DNA of 64,000 nt from Azospirillaceae bacterium (lineage in GTDB: Bacteria; Pseudomonadota; Alphaproteobacteria; Azospirillales; Azospirillaceae), in NCBI GenBank assembly GCA_035645145.1, contig DASQNC010000071.1, forward strand, positions 1-64,000, written 5' to 3'. Positions 7,672 to 17,661 of this stretch are shown piece after piece (within the stretch, counting starts at the first letter, position 1; the number at the start of each line of letters is the position of its first letter). Both the position numbers and the translations under genes were made by a program. The notes under the pieces were generated by a model, which had not been told where the DNA came from, made no database searches, and worked only from the letters and a program-made list of their open reading frames with translations.

Positions 7672-8757
7672 ATGGATGTCCCCGTGCCAGCCGTTCGCCA
7701 GACCTCCCAGCCGGACACCCGGTCCAAACCGTTCCTGCGCGCCTTGGCCGGCGAAACCGTCGGCCCGGTGCCGTTCTGGCTCATGCGCCAGGCCGGCCGG
7801 TATCTGCCCGAGTACCGCGAGGTGCGGGCGCGGGCGGGCGGGTTCCTGGACCTCTGCTACACGCCGGATCTGGCGGCCGAGGTGACGTTGCAGCCGTTGC
7901 GCCGGTACGGGATGGACGCGGCGATCATCTTCTCCGACATCCTGGTCGTGCCGCACGGCCTGGGCCAAAAGGTCTGGTTCGCGGAAGGCGAAGGGCCGCG
8001 GCTGGAACCGGTGCGCGATGCGGCCGGGCTCGGCCGGTTGAGCCGGGCGGACCTGCCCGGGCGTCTGGCGCCGGTGTACGAGGCGGTGCGCCGGGTCAAG
8101 GCGCAGCTTCCCGACGGGACGGCCCTGATCGGCTTTGCGGGAGCGCCCTGGACGGTGGCGTGCTACATGGTCGAAGGGGCGGGATCGAAGGAATACCGGG
8201 ACGTCAAAGGCTGGGCCTACGGCGATCCCGACGGTTTCCAGGCCCTGATCGATCTGCTGGTCGACGCGACGGTCGATCACCTCTCGCTGCAGGTCGAGGC
8301 GGGCGCCGAGGCGTTGCAGCTCTTCGACAGCTGGGCCGGCGTGCTGCCCGAGACGGCGTTCCGGCGATGGGTGGTCCGGCCGACCGCGAAAATCGCGGCC
8401 GCCCTGAGGGCCCGGCACCCGGATGTGCCGCTGATCGGCTTTCCGCGTGCGGCCGGGCACCACTACGAGACCTATGCCGACGAGGCGGGCGTGACGGCCC
8501 TGGGGTTGGACACGACGGTGCCGGTGGAATGGGCGGCGCAGCGGTTGCAGACCCGGCTTCCGGTGCAGGGCAACCTGGATCCCGTGATGTTGGCCGTCGG
8601 CGGGGCCGCAATGGAGGCCGAGGTCGTGCGCATCCTGGAAGCGCTGGGCCGTGGTCCCTTCGTCTTCAACCTGGGCCACGGCATTCTGCAGCACACGCCG
8701 CCGCAGAATGTCGCGCATCTGGCGCGCATTCTGCGGGAGTGGCGCCCGGCGGCTTGA
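7672..8757 (+). CDS. hemE: Uroporphyrinogen decarboxylase
   Basis: It decarboxylates the four acetates of uroporphyrinogen III to give coproporphyrinogen III in haem and (if present) bacteriochlorophyll synthesis. The family signature PFWLMRQAGRYLPEYR is at about residues 30-45, the catalytic aspartate is in IIFSDILVVPHGLG, and the second signature is IGFAGAPWTVACYMVEG. The C-terminus has GNLDP and FNLGHGILQHTPP. Length is 361 residues. ATG 7672 was taken; GTG 7684 has a better-spaced AGGATGG upstream and is a serious alternative. No hemH lies beside it, and hemJ is the next gene. Confidence 0.95.
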   Translation: MDVPVPAVRQTSQPDTRSKPFLRALAGETVGPVPFWLMRQAGRYLPEYREVRARAGGFLDLCYTPDLAAEVTLQPLRRYGMDAAIIFSDILVVPHGLGQKVWFAEGEGPRLEPVRDAAGLGRLSRADLPGRLAPVYEAVRRVKAQLPDGTALIGFAGAPWTVACYMVEGAGSKEYRDVKGWAYGDPDGFQALIDLLVDATVDHLSLQVEAGAEALQLFDSWAGVLPETAFRRWVVRPTAKIAAALRARHPDVPLIGFPRAAGHHYETYADEAGVTALGLDTTVPVEWAAQRLQTRLPVQGNLDPVMLAVGGAAMEAEVVRILEALGRGPFVFNLGHGILQHTPPQNVAHLARILREWRPAA

Positions 8758-8859
8758 TACCGTCGGGGGGAAGTCGGAACTTCCGCCCGGCGGCCCGAGC
8801 GGTTAGGCTCGCCCCCGATTCAACCCCGAGGGGCAATCGACCGGCGGGAGGCCGCGGGC

Positions 8860-9285
8860 ATGTACGAGTGGGTCAAGGCGCTGCACGTGATCAGCATCAT
8901 CGCCTGGATGGCGGGGATGCTCTACCTGCCGCGTCTGTTCGTCTACCACACCCAGGCCCCGGCCGGCTCCATCCAGTCCGAGACGTTCAAGATCATGGAA
9001 CGCCGGTTGATGAAGGCGATCATCAACCCGGCGATGGTCGCGACCTTCGTTTTCGGGATCTGGCTGATCGCGCTCAACCCCGGCTGGCTGTCCCAGGGCT
9101 GGCTGCACGGCAAGCTTCTGCTGGTGTTGGGCCTGGCCGCCATGCACGGCATGATGTCGCGCTGGCGCAAGGACTTCGAGGCCGACCGGAACGCGAAGTC
9201 CGAGCGCTTCTTCCGCATCGCCAACGAGGTGCCGACCCTGTTGATGATCGGCATCGTCATCCTGGTGGTGGTCAAGCCGTTTTGA
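8860..9285 (+). CDS. hemJ: Protoporphyrinogen IX oxidase, HemJ type
   Basis: A 141-residue membrane protein with four hydrophobic helices that oxidises protoporphyrinogen IX to protoporphyrin IX. The family markers are WVKALHVISIIAWMAGMLYLPRLFVYH at the N-terminus (conserved His within the first helix), MKAIINPAM, the WLHGKLLLV helix, and NEVPTLLMIGIVILVVVKPF at the C-terminus. It stands 102 bases after hemE in the same direction and before rho, the usual alphaproteobacterial order, so it supplies the next haem step but one. The spacer begins with a degenerate relative of the 3' element described elsewhere in the window. Confidence 0.93.
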   Translation: MYEWVKALHVISIIAWMAGMLYLPRLFVYHTQAPAGSIQSETFKIMERRLMKAIINPAMVATFVFGIWLIALNPGWLSQGWLHGKLLLVLGLAAMHGMMSRWRKDFEADRNAKSERFFRIANEVPTLLMIGIVILVVVKPF

Positions 9286-9312
9286 GGCTTCGGGGGATCT
9301 CCACGGGGACGT

Positions 9313-9341
9313 TTGACTTGCGGCCGGGGTTCGGCTACCCA
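9313..9341 (+). promoter_or_regulatory. Possible sigma-70 promoter of rho
   Basis: TTGACT (9313-9318) is followed after 17 bases by TACCCA (9336-9341). The -35 match is good and the -10 match is poor. It sits about 150 bases upstream of rho, which would leave a long leader where Rho could autoregulate by premature termination, as known in other bacteria. Prediction by eye only. Confidence 0.3.
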
Positions 9342-9490
9342 TTTAACCCATAGGCCTGCGCGCCTTTTGTGTCGCGCGTAAGCGGAATGGCGCCATCCCT
9401 CCTGTTCGGGCGCCAAGGCAGGCCAATCCCCCCTGACCATAGCCCCTGCCCCGGGTTGGCGGCATGGGCGATCCCGAGATCACAGACCCC

Positions 9491-10747
9491 ATGCACCTTC
9501 AGGAACTCAAGGTCAAATCGCCCGCCGAACTGCTCGCGTTCGCGGAGGAGCTGCAGATCGAGAACGCATCCAGCCTGCGCAAGCAGGACATGATGTTCGC
9601 GATCCTGAAGCAGCTTGCCGAAAACGACGTGCCGATCTACGGCGACGGCGTGCTGGAGGTGCTGCCGGACGGGTTCGGGTTCCTGCGCTCGCCCGAGGCG
9701 AACTATCTGCCGGGCCCGGACGACATCTACGTCAGCCCGACCCAGGTGCGCCGCTTCAACCTGCGCACCGGCGACACGGTGGAAGGGCAGATCCGGTCGC
9801 CCAAGGACGGCGAGCGGTACTTCGCCCTGCTCAAGGTCAACACGATCAACTACGACACGCCGGACAAGCTCCGGCACCGGATCAACTTCGACAACCTGAC
9901 GCCGCTCTATCCGGACGAGCGGCTGAAGATGGAGGTCGAGGATCCGACGAAGAAGAACTTCACGGGCCGGATCATCGATCTGGTGGCGCCGCTGGGCAAG
10001 GGTCAGCGCGCGCTGGTGGTGGCGCCGCCGCGCACCGGCAAGACCGTGATGCTGCAGAACATCGCGCACTCGATCAGCGCCAACCACCCCGAGGTCTACC
10101 TGATCGTGCTGCTCATCGACGAGCGGCCCGAGGAAGTGACCGACATGGCGCGCAGCGTGCGCGGCGAGGTCATCAGCTCGACCTTCGACGAGCCGGCGGC
10201 CCGCCACGTGCAGGTGGCCGAAATGGTCATCGAGAAGGCCAAGCGTCTGGTCGAGCACAAGCGCGACGTGGTGATCCTGCTGGATTCGATCACCCGCTTG
10301 GCACGCGCCTACAACACCGTGGTGCCGTCATCGGGCAAGGTGCTGACCGGCGGTGTGGACGCGAACGCGCTCCAGCGGCCCAAGCGCTTCTTCGGCGCGG
10401 CCCGCAACATCGAGGAAGGCGGCTCGCTGACCATCATCGCGACCGCGCTGATCGACACCGGCAGCCGCATGGACGAGGTGATCTTCGAGGAGTTCAAGGG
10501 CACCGGCAACTCCGAGCTGGTCCTCGACCGCAAGATCTCGGACAAGCGCACCTTCCCGGCCATCGACATCCAGAAGTCGGGCACCCGTAAGGAAGAGCTG
10601 CTGGTCGACCGTGCCAACCTGTCGAAGATGTGGGTCCTGCGCCGCATCCTGACGCCCATGGGCACCGTGGATGCGATCGAGTTCCTGCTGGACAAGCTGC
10701 GGCACTCGAAGACCAACCAGGACTTCTTCGAGAGCATGAACCAGTAG
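9491..10747 (+). CDS. rho: Transcription termination factor Rho
   Basis: A hexameric RNA-dependent ATPase that terminates transcription. The N-terminal Rho domain has [19 protein letters not shown] and [10 protein letters not shown]. The RNA-binding cold-shock-like domain includes [21 protein letters not shown]. Walker A APPRTGKT is at about residues 176-184, Walker B is [18 protein letters not shown], and the Q/R-loops include [15 protein letters not shown]. The C-terminus is [17 protein letters not shown] 9491 (MHLQELK) matches family starts; ATG 9464 would add nine residues. A strong intrinsic terminator hairpin follows the gene, inside the 10783-10889 element. Confidence 0.96.
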   Translation: MHLQELKVKSPAELLAFAEELQIENASSLRKQDMMFAILKQLAENDVPIYGDGVLEVLPDGFGFLRSPEANYLPGPDDIYVSPTQVRRFNLRTGDTVEGQIRSPKDGERYFALLKVNTINYDTPDKLRHRINFDNLTPLYPDERLKMEVEDPTKKNFTGRIIDLVAPLGKGQRALVVAPPRTGKTVMLQNIAHSISANHPEVYLIVLLIDERPEEVTDMARSVRGEVISSTFDEPAARHVQVAEMVIEKAKRLVEHKRDVVILLDSITRLARAYNTVVPSSGKVLTGGVDANALQRPKRFFGAARNIEEGGSLTIIATALIDTGSRMDEVIFEEFKGTGNSELVLDRKISDKRTFPAIDIQKSGTRKEELLVDRANLSKMWVLRRILTPMGTVDAIEFLLDKLRHSKTNQDFFESMNQ

Positions 10748-10782
10748 GGTTCGGTCCCGGCGCCGACCGGGACGCCCGTCTC

Positions 10783-10889
10783 ATACCCGCCGAGCGCATG
10801 GGGACATGCGCTCGGCTTTTTCTTTCCTGGGCGCCGGGTGCGGTCGCACCCTCCGCGGTGCGAAGATCTGGACTCCTGCGCGGCGGTCT
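10783..10889 (-). repeat. Convergent-gene 3' element, copy 3 (between rho and mug)
   Basis: This 107-bp element is in reverse orientation relative to copies at 24882 and 54265. Its ATACCCGCCGAGCGCATG end, read on the + strand, matches the reverse complement of their right ends. Its other end (GGCGGTCT then CA) lies on the mug stop codon, as their left ends lie on hrpB and tag stops. The core palindrome on the minus strand is GGGTGCG-ac-CGCACCC. In the other copies it is GGGCGCG-ac-CGCGCCC, so both stem arms changed together. It contains the rho terminator hairpin. Confidence 0.7.
10789..10824 (+). terminator. Intrinsic terminator of rho
   Basis: A perfect 12-bp stem (GCCGAGCGCATG at 10789-10800 pairs with 10805-10816) closes on a GGGA loop. 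It is followed directly by TTTTTCTTT. This is a strong Rho-independent terminator, 41 bases after the rho stop. It forms the right-hand half of the convergent-gene element. Confidence 0.9.
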
Positions 10890-11437
10890 CAGATTCCAAG
10901 CCGCGCGCGGGCTTCGGCCAGCGCGCGGTAATGCTTCAGCTTTTCGGCGAAGGGCAACCGCGCCAAGCCGCTGGGCGACGGCAGGACGAAGTCCACGGCG
11001 CCTTCGAACAGGCCTTCCGACTGCTCGCCCCAGGGCGCGTCCGACCGGCCGCCGGCGCCCACGTACACCCCTTTGCCCGCATAGGCCACGAACCGCGGCC
11101 GGTGGTGACGGACGAGTTGCCCGATCCGGGGAGCGCCCGCGCGCAGTTCCGCCGGGTCGAGGTCGGCCGTCCCCGGCGTGGCACGGGCCACCAGGTTCGT
11201 CAGCCCGAGGCCGATTTCGGCGCAAAGCGTGTCTTCGTGGGGGGCGAACAGGCGGGGCGTCAGGCCCGCGGCCGCCATCAGGCGCCAGAACTGGTTGCCG
11301 CGCCCGGCATAGTGATGGCCGGTCTCGGCCGACCGCATGCCCGGATTGAAGCCGACGATCAGGATGACCATGCCCGGCCCGAGCACATCGGCCAGGGGTC
11401 CGGGAGCGGGGTCGGGAGCGGCACCGGCCGGCATCAT
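10889..11437 (-). CDS. mug: G/U mismatch-specific DNA glycosylase
   Basis: A uracil-DNA glycosylase superfamily member of 182 residues that removes uracil or ethenocytosine opposite guanine. Motif 1 is ILIVGFNPGMRSAETGHHYAGRGNQFWRL (the NPG motif), as in E. coli Mug. Motif 2 is the LPSPSGLARLPFAEKL loop that intercalates at the lesion. The N-terminal MMPAGAAPDPAPG is a loose tail, so a start a few codons later is possible. The stop codon coincides with the end of the structured 3' element. It is convergent with rho and sits 70 bases from the secB stop on the upstream side. Confidence 0.9.
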   Translation of the reverse strand: MMPAGAAPDPAPGPLADVLGPGMVILIVGFNPGMRSAETGHHYAGRGNQFWRLMAAAGLTPRLFAPHEDTLCAEIGLGLTNLVARATPGTADLDPAELRAGAPRIGQLVRHHRPRFVAYAGKGVYVGAGGRSDAPWGEQSEGLFEGAVDFVLPSPSGLARLPFAEKLKHYRALAEARARLGI

Positions 11438-11507
11438 CGCCGCCGTCCCGCCACCCCGGACCCTATCGGGGCACGTGCCTTGACCCGGACGTGCCCCGGA
11501 GCCGGGT

Positions 11508-11996
11508 TCAGGCCTGCGCGCCCTGCTGCTGGGCGGCCGCCATCTGCTGCTGGTACAGCATCGAGAAGTCGATCATCGGCAGCAGCATGGGCGCGAAGCC
11601 GCCCTCGCGCGTGGCGTTGGCGACGATCTGCCGGGCGAAGGGGAACAGCAGGCGCGGCCCCTCGATCATCAGGACGGGGTGGACGTGCTCCTGCGGGATC
11701 CCGGCCAGGGTGATGATGCCGGCATAGTCCAGTTCGACGATGAAGGCGGTGGCGCCTTCGATCTTCGCCTCGCTGCGGACGGACAGCACCACTTCGTAGC
11801 TGTTCTCGGCCACACCCCGCGCCGAAACGTTGACCTGCAGCTCGCCATGGGGCTGTTCGGTCGCCGCCAGGCTCTTCAGCGGGTTCGGGTTCTCGAAGGA
11901 GAGATCCTTGATGTACTGGGCGTTGACCATGATGCCGGGCAACGCGGGACGCTCCTGGTCCTGGCCTTGGCCTTGGCCGTTCGGCGGATTGGTCAT
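11508..11996 (-). CDS. secB: Protein-export chaperone SecB
   Basis: A cytosolic tetrameric chaperone that keeps preproteins unfolded and hands them to SecA. The protein has 162 residues. Family markers are VNAQYIKDLSFENPNPLKSL, VELDYAGIITLAGIPQE and EGPRLLFPFARQIVANATREGGFAPMLLPMIDFSMLYQQQ. The N-terminus is glutamine- and glycine-rich (GQGQGQDQ) and the C-terminus is QQMAAAQQQGAQA. ATG 11996 has a GAGGAG about 10 bases upstream. SecB near dnaQ and the origin is common in alphaproteobacteria, by memory. Confidence 0.95.
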   Translation of the reverse strand: MTNPPNGQGQGQDQERPALPGIMVNAQYIKDLSFENPNPLKSLAATEQPHGELQVNVSARGVAENSYEVVLSVRSEAKIEGATAFIVELDYAGIITLAGIPQEHVHPVLMIEGPRLLFPFARQIVANATREGGFAPMLLPMIDFSMLYQQQMAAAQQQGAQA

Positions 11997-12102
11997 CGCT
12001 TGGGTACTCCTCAAGAAACCGCTGGAAAATCAGGGGAAGCGCAGCGCTTAGCACGCCCGCGGGCGGCCAAGCAACCGGCCCTGGGCGTGCCGTCCCGCAC
12101 CC

Positions 12103-12648
12103 TCAGTCCCCCGGGGGGTCCCACGGGGCCGCGGGATCGAAGGGAACGATGGCGCAGTTGTGCGCTTCCTGGCCGGTCAGTGTCCGGATCACGCCCCAAT
12201 GGCACACCAACGCCAATCCCGGCCGATCGTCGCGGGCGGCCAGGGCGGCCCGTAATTCGCCGAGCCGCAGGTGCAGGCGCGACCGCGGCTCGTCCAGGTC
12301 CGGCCACCAGATTTCCGGAAGGCGCGACAGGTCCAGCCCGGGGAACAGGGCCTCCAGCTCCGTCCGCGGCGTGCCGACGTCGCACGAGAAGGCGGCATGC
12401 TCGCCCGCCAGCGGTTCGACCTCGACCGGGACGTCCAGCAGGTCCGCGATGATGGTCGCGGTTTCCAGGGCCCGCCGGTAGGGGCTGGCCAAAATCCGTT
12501 GCACGCCCCGGCGGCGCAGCTCGACCGTGGCGGCGGCCGCCTGTTCGCGTCCGGTGTCGGTCAGGCGGGGATCGCGGATGCCGGGATCGCGGCGGGTCTT
12601 GGAGAAAAGGCGGTTCCACTCGGACTCGCCATGGCGCACGAGAAGCAT
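12103..12648 (-). CDS. Histidine phosphatase family protein (phosphoglycerate-mutase fold)
   Basis: The sequence begins MLLVRHGESEWN, the RHG motif whose His becomes phosphorylated. It also has TDTGREQAAAA, the second arginine in ILASPYRRALETA, and LALVCHWGVIRTLTG with the second catalytic His. Length is 181 residues. This shape is that of small phosphatases such as SixA- or PhoE-like enzymes. The substrate is unknown. The ATG shares one base with the fxsA stop (TGATG), so the two genes are translationally coupled. Confidence 0.85.
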   Translation of the reverse strand: MLLVRHGESEWNRLFSKTRRDPGIRDPRLTDTGREQAAAATVELRRRGVQRILASPYRRALETATIIADLLDVPVEVEPLAGEHAAFSCDVGTPRTELEALFPGLDLSRLPEIWWPDLDEPRSRLHLRLGELRAALAARDDRPGLALVCHWGVIRTLTGQEAHNCAIVPFDPAAPWDPPGD

Positions 12649-13157
12649 CAGGACCTGTACTTCGAATTGGGGGAGCCCCAGTGCGAGGAGGAGGGGGGCA
12701 ACGAGGAGGTGGGCGGCTGCGGCGGTTCGTCCCCGTCCAGTTCGCGCCATTCCGCCTCGATGACGCGCGGGCGGGCGGCCTGGTCCCGGGCGGCGGCCGG
12801 CCCGGCACCGCCGGCGATCCGCCGGTGCAGCCAACGATACACCAGCTCGCGGACGGGCGGGGCCAGCAGGAGCAGGGCGAACAGGTCGCCCACGAATCCC
12901 GGCACGATCAGCAACACCCCCGCGATCACGCGGCAGACCGCGTCGAACAGCGGGCGGACCGGCGCCTCCCCGCGGGCCGAAGCCGTCCGCAGTTCCGTCA
13001 CCACCTGGAAGGGCTGGGCGCGCAGCAGGACGGTACCGGCCAGGGCCGCCAACAGGACCAGTGCCAGGGTCGCCAACAGGCCGATGCGGTCGCCGACAAC
13101 GACGAAACCGGCGATTTCCAGAAGCGGTGCGGCGATCAATGCGACCAGAACGGCCAT
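12648..13157 (-). CDS. fxsA: FxsA family membrane protein
   Basis: The protein has 169 residues. Two N-terminal hydrophobic helices (VLVALIAAPLLEIAGFVVVGDRIGLLATLALVLLAALAG region) are followed by LLRAQPFQVV and a third and fourth hydrophobic stretch in VIAGVLLIVPGFVGDLFALLLL. This is the FxsA pattern (E. coli FxsA is linked to phage exclusion, but the role in alphaproteobacteria is unknown). The C-terminal 50 residues are charged and cytosolic. It diverges from the timA-mltA pair; the 196-bp gap (13158-13353) between them must hold both promoters and shows no other feature. Confidence 0.85.
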   Translation of the reverse strand: MAVLVALIAAPLLEIAGFVVVGDRIGLLATLALVLLAALAGTVLLRAQPFQVVTELRTASARGEAPVRPLFDAVCRVIAGVLLIVPGFVGDLFALLLLAPPVRELVYRWLHRRIAGGAGPAAARDQAARPRVIEAEWRELDGDEPPQPPTSSLPPSSSHWGSPNSKYRS

Positions 13158-13353
13158 GCCCGTCCTTGCCTCCCTGGGAGCAGCCGCCTATCTAGCGGGA
13201 AAGGGATGCGCCCGGCGTGCCCCGACAAGGCCACCGGCAGGCGTCCCGTGTTCAAGGTAGGGTGCAACCGGTTACGGGTCCAGTGCGTCGGACGGGCGGA
13301 ACCTCCGCTGCAACGATTGGACCGGCCGAGCAGGCCGGGGCAACGAACAGACG

Positions 13354-14031
13354 ATGGGTGGTGGCTTGGAATTCATCGACATCCTCATCTTCGCGATGAT
13401 TGCGGCCTTCCTGGTGTACCGGCTGCGCAGCGTGCTCGGCCGCCGCCACGGGGAGGAGCGCCAGCGCCCCAATCCCTTCTCGCCGCCCTCGCCGCAGCCG
13501 GTGGGCGACAGCAACGTGGTCACCCTGCCGCAGCGTGCCGGCTTGTCCGTGCCGCAGCCGGCGCCGGGCGAACCCGTGTCGCTCGCCCAGGGGCTGGCCC
13601 TGATCCGGCAGGCCGACCCCGCCTTCGACGAAAAGCATTTCCTGGACGGCGCCCGCGGCGCGTTCGAGATGATCGTGGGCGCGTTCGCCCAGGGCGACCC
13701 CGCCACCCTGCGGCCCCTGCTGGCGGACGAGGTCTACGGCAACTTCGTCCAGGCCATCGAGGCGCGCCGGGCCGCCGGCGAGACGCTGGAGACGCGGATC
13801 GTCAAGTTCGACGACGTCGACATTTCCGCGGCGCGCATGGACGGCCCGATCGCGCTGGTCACCCTGCGCTTCGCCACGCAGCAGACGTCGGTGTTGCGGG
13901 ACCACGCCGGCAACATCCTCGATGGCGACTCCGAGCGCCCGGCCGAGGTCATCGACATCTGGACCTTCGCGCGCGACACGCGCACGCAGGACCCGAATTG
14001 GCAGCTCATCGAAACGCGCATCCCGGGGTGA
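13354..14031 (+). CDS. timA: Tim44-like / TimA family membrane protein
   Basis: The protein has 225 residues. One N-terminal membrane anchor (FIDILIFAMIAAFLVYRLRSVLG) is followed by a proline-rich linker. The C-terminal Tim44-like domain (from about residue 85) contains FDEKHFLDGARGAFEMIVGAFAQGDPATLRPLLADEVYGNF and ends VIDIWTFARDTRTQDPNWQLIETR. Alphaproteobacterial TimA is a homologue of the mitochondrial import component Tim44. It is thought to sit at the inner membrane, but its function is not settled. It is followed 7 bases later by mltA, a common pairing. Confidence 0.9.
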   Translation: MGGGLEFIDILIFAMIAAFLVYRLRSVLGRRHGEERQRPNPFSPPSPQPVGDSNVVTLPQRAGLSVPQPAPGEPVSLAQGLALIRQADPAFDEKHFLDGARGAFEMIVGAFAQGDPATLRPLLADEVYGNFVQAIEARRAAGETLETRIVKFDDVDISAARMDGPIALVTLRFATQQTSVLRDHAGNILDGDSERPAEVIDIWTFARDTRTQDPNWQLIETRIPG

Positions 14032-14038
14032 GCCAGGG

Positions 14039-15235
<1,197 letters not shown>

Positions 15236-15297
15236 GGTGGCCGGACCGCGTCCCTTGCGGGGCGCCCGCTGCCACCGCGCCCCGGATAGGGCGCCCG

Positions 15298-15360
15298 TTG
15301 CCGGTGTGGGGCTGACCCCCTATTGTCTTATTGCGGCCGGGCGGATGTGCCCGTCCGCCC
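15298..15360 (+). promoter_or_regulatory. Putative lut operon promoter with downstream inverted repeat
   Basis: TTGCCG (15298-15303), a 17-base spacer and TATTGT (15321-15326) form a plausible sigma-70 promoter. Shortly downstream of the expected start is an inverted repeat, GGGCGGA (15339-15345) with TCCGCCC (15354-15360), in an operator-like position. Upstream, a 14-bp direct repeat GGGCGCCCG(C/T)TGCC occurs at 15260 and 15289. No lut regulator gene is adjacent except the HTH gene at the operon end. Confidence 0.45.
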
Positions 15361-15419
15361 GCTTCCGGAACCGGGCCGCAGGTCCGGGCGGTGGACATCA
15401 GGGGTGCCCAGGAATGGAA

Positions 15420-16199
15420 ATGGCCGCCGACCGGAAACCGCGTGTCGCCCTGTTCGTCACCTGCCTGGTGGACCTGTACCGCCCGACCGTGGGCTTCGCC
15501 GCGGTGAAGCTGATCGAGGACACGGGGTGCGAGGTGGTTGTCCCACGCGGGCAGACCTGTTGCGGGCAACCGGCCTACAATTCGGGCGACCGGGCCACGG
15601 CGAAGGATCTGGCCCGGCAGACCATCCGCGTCTTGGAGGATTTCGACCACGTGGTGGTGCCCTCCGGCTCGTGCGGGGGCATGATCGCCCATCACTATCC
15701 CGAGCTGTTCGCCGACGATCCGGACTGGGGGCCGCGCGCCCGGGCCCTGAGGCACCGCACCCACGAGCTGGTCCAGTTCCTGGTGGACGTGCGGGGCATG
15801 AAGGGCGTGGGGGCCCGCTACGACGGCACGGTGACCTACCACGACAGTTGTTCCGGCCTGCGGGAGCTGGGGGTCAAGGACCAGCCGCGGCGCCTGCTGG
15901 GCTCGGTGGCGGGTCTGGAACTGAAGGAGCTTCCGGGGGCCGAGGTGTGCTGCGGGTTCGGCGGCACCTTCTGCGTCAAGTACCCCGAGATTTCCGACCG
16001 CATGGTTTCGGACAAGGCGGCCGACGTCGAAGCCACCGGGGCCGGCACGCTCCTGGCCGGCGACATGGGGTGCCTTTTGAACATGGCCGGCAAGCTGACC
16101 CGCCGGGGTGCCCGCGTGCAGGTGCGCCACGTGGCCGAGGTGCTGGCCGGGATGACGGACGAGGCGCCGCCGATCGGCATGACGCGCGACGAGGCTTGA
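15420..16199 (+). CDS. lutA: Lactate utilisation protein LutA (CCG-domain Fe-S oxidoreductase)
   Basis: One subunit of the LutABC L-lactate-oxidising iron-sulfur complex. It has two cysteine-rich CCG domains, one with GQTCCGQPAYNSG and VVPSGSCGGMI, and one with YHDSCSGLRELG, AEVCCGFGGTFCVKYPEIS and AGDMGCLLN. CCG domains bind non-cubane Fe-S clusters or haem-type cofactors, as in heterodisulfide reductase HdrB. Length is about 259 residues. AGGA at 15410-15413 is well spaced from ATG 15420, so that start is preferred over ATG 15414. It is the first gene of the operon. Confidence 0.92.
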   Translation: MAADRKPRVALFVTCLVDLYRPTVGFAAVKLIEDTGCEVVVPRGQTCCGQPAYNSGDRATAKDLARQTIRVLEDFDHVVVPSGSCGGMIAHHYPELFADDPDWGPRARALRHRTHELVQFLVDVRGMKGVGARYDGTVTYHDSCSGLRELGVKDQPRRLLGSVAGLELKELPGAEVCCGFGGTFCVKYPEISDRMVSDKAADVEATGAGTLLAGDMGCLLNMAGKLTRRGARVQVRHVAEVLAGMTDEAPPIGMTRDEA

Positions 16200-16218
16200 G
16201 GTCCGGGGGAACGGCGAG

Positions 16219-17661
16219 ATGCAGGCGACCAGCCATGCGTTCGAGGAGAACGCCCGCAAGGCGTTGAACGACCCCGGGTTGCAGAAGGCCTTGGGCCGGT
16301 TCAAGCTCGGCTTCACGTCCCGGCGGGCCGCCGCCATGGCCCGGCTGCCGGAGTTCGAGGCCCTGCGCGACGAAGCCAAGGCCATCAAGGACCACACGCT
16401 GGCGAACCTGGACCTGTACCTGGAACGCTACGAGGCCGCGGTCAAAGCCACCGGCGGGCACGTCCACTGGGCCAGCACCCCGGCGCAAGCGCGCCAAATC
16501 ATCCTGGACATCTGCCGTTCGGTCGGTGCGAAGACGGTCACCAAGGGCAAATCCATGGTGGCCGAGGAGATCGGCCTGAACGACCATCTGGAGGAGAACG
16601 GCGTCGCGCCCATCGAGACGGACCTGGGCGAATACATCATCCAGCTTCGGCGCGAGGGCCCGTCGCACATCATCGCGCCGGCCATCCACCTGAACAAGGA
16701 GGATGTGGCCGAGGCGTTCCGCGAGAAGCACACCACCCGCGATCCCGCACGGCCGCTCGATGATCCGGGCGTGCTGGTGGCCGAGGCGCGGGCGGAACTG
16801 CGCGAAAAGTACCTGATGGCGGACGTGGGCATCACGGGCGCCAACTTCCTGGTGGCGGAGACGGGCAGTTCCATCATCGTCACCAACGAGGGGAACGGCG
16901 ACCTGACGCAGATCCTGCCCAAGGTCCACATCGTGCTGGCGAGCCTGGAAAAGCTCGTCCCGACGCTGGAGGACGCAAGCACGATCCTCCGCCTGCTGGC
17001 ACGTTCGGCGACCGGCCAGGAGTTCTCGGTCTACACCACCGTGTCCACCGGCCCCCGCCGGGCCGCCGATCCGGACGGGCCGGAACAGTACCACGTGGTG
17101 CTTCTGGACAACGGCCGCAGCGCCATGCTGGGAACCGAGTTCCAGGACATGCTCCGGTGCATCCGGTGCAGCGCCTGCATCAATCATTGCCCGGTGTACG
17201 CCGCCGTCGGCGGGCACGCGTACGGTTGGGTCTACCCGGGTCCGATGGGTTCCGTGCTGACGCCGTCGTTGATCGGAATGGACGAGGCCGGGCACCTGCC
17301 ACACGCCAGCACCTTCTGCGGCAAGTGCGAAAGCGTCTGCCCGATGAAGATCCCGCTGCCCGGGATGATGCGGCGCCTGCGGGAGCAACAGTTCGAGGCG
17401 CGCAAGGCCCCGGCGGCGGTCCGCTACGGCCTGGATGCCTGGGCGTTTTTCGCCAAGCGGCCGGGCCTGTACCATCTCGCCGCCCGGGCCGCCATGGGCG
17501 CGCTGGGTGCGGCGGGGCGGCGCAGGGGCCGCTTCCGGTCGCTGCCGCTCGCGGCGGGCTGGACGGGGGTGCGCGACATGCCGGCGCCCCAAGGCAAGAC
17601 CTTCCAGCAGCTCTGGGCGGAGCGGCAGGGCCGGAATGGAACCGGGCGGGGGCGGCCATGA
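16219..17661 (+). CDS. lutB: Lactate utilisation protein LutB (4Fe-4S protein)
   Basis: A 480-residue central subunit of the LutABC lactate dehydrogenase complex. The N-terminal two thirds is a LUD domain with VTKGKSMVAEEIGLN and TGANFLVAETGSSIIVTNEGN. Two ferredoxin-type 4Fe-4S motifs follow: CIRCSACINHCPVY at about residue 314, and CGKCESVCPMKIPLP at about residue 370. The C-terminal DUF3390-like region ends FQQLWAERQ. It starts 19 bases after lutA and overlaps lutC by ATGA. It could also be read as an L-lactate dehydrogenase-associated ykgF homologue, the same family. Confidence 0.93.
   Translation: MQATSHAFEENARKALNDPGLQKALGRFKLGFTSRRAAAMARLPEFEALRDEAKAIKDHTLANLDLYLERYEAAVKATGGHVHWASTPAQARQIILDICRSVGAKTVTKGKSMVAEEIGLNDHLEENGVAPIETDLGEYIIQLRREGPSHIIAPAIHLNKEDVAEAFREKHTTRDPARPLDDPGVLVAEARAELREKYLMADVGITGANFLVAETGSSIIVTNEGNGDLTQILPKVHIVLASLEKLVPTLEDASTILRLLARSATGQEFSVYTTVSTGPRRAADPDGPEQYHVVLLDNGRSAMLGTEFQDMLRCIRCSACINHCPVYAAVGGHAYGWVYPGPMGSVLTPSLIGMDEAGHLPHASTFCGKCESVCPMKIPLPGMMRRLREQQFEARKAPAAVRYGLDAWAFFAKRPGLYHLAARAAMGALGAAGRRRGRFRSLPLAAGWTGVRDMPAPQGKTFQQLWAERQGRNGTGRGRP

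Noticed and set aside
8755-8820. Fourth copy of the convergent-gene 3' element behind hemE
   Set aside because: TGATACCG and a GAACTTCCGCCCGGCGGC-like part resemble the element, but the right end and core palindrome are missing and the genes are not convergent; left as possible relic only.
8758-8859. hemH (ferrochelatase) between hemE and hemJ
   Set aside because: The gap is only 102 bp and holds no reading frame; hemH must lie elsewhere.
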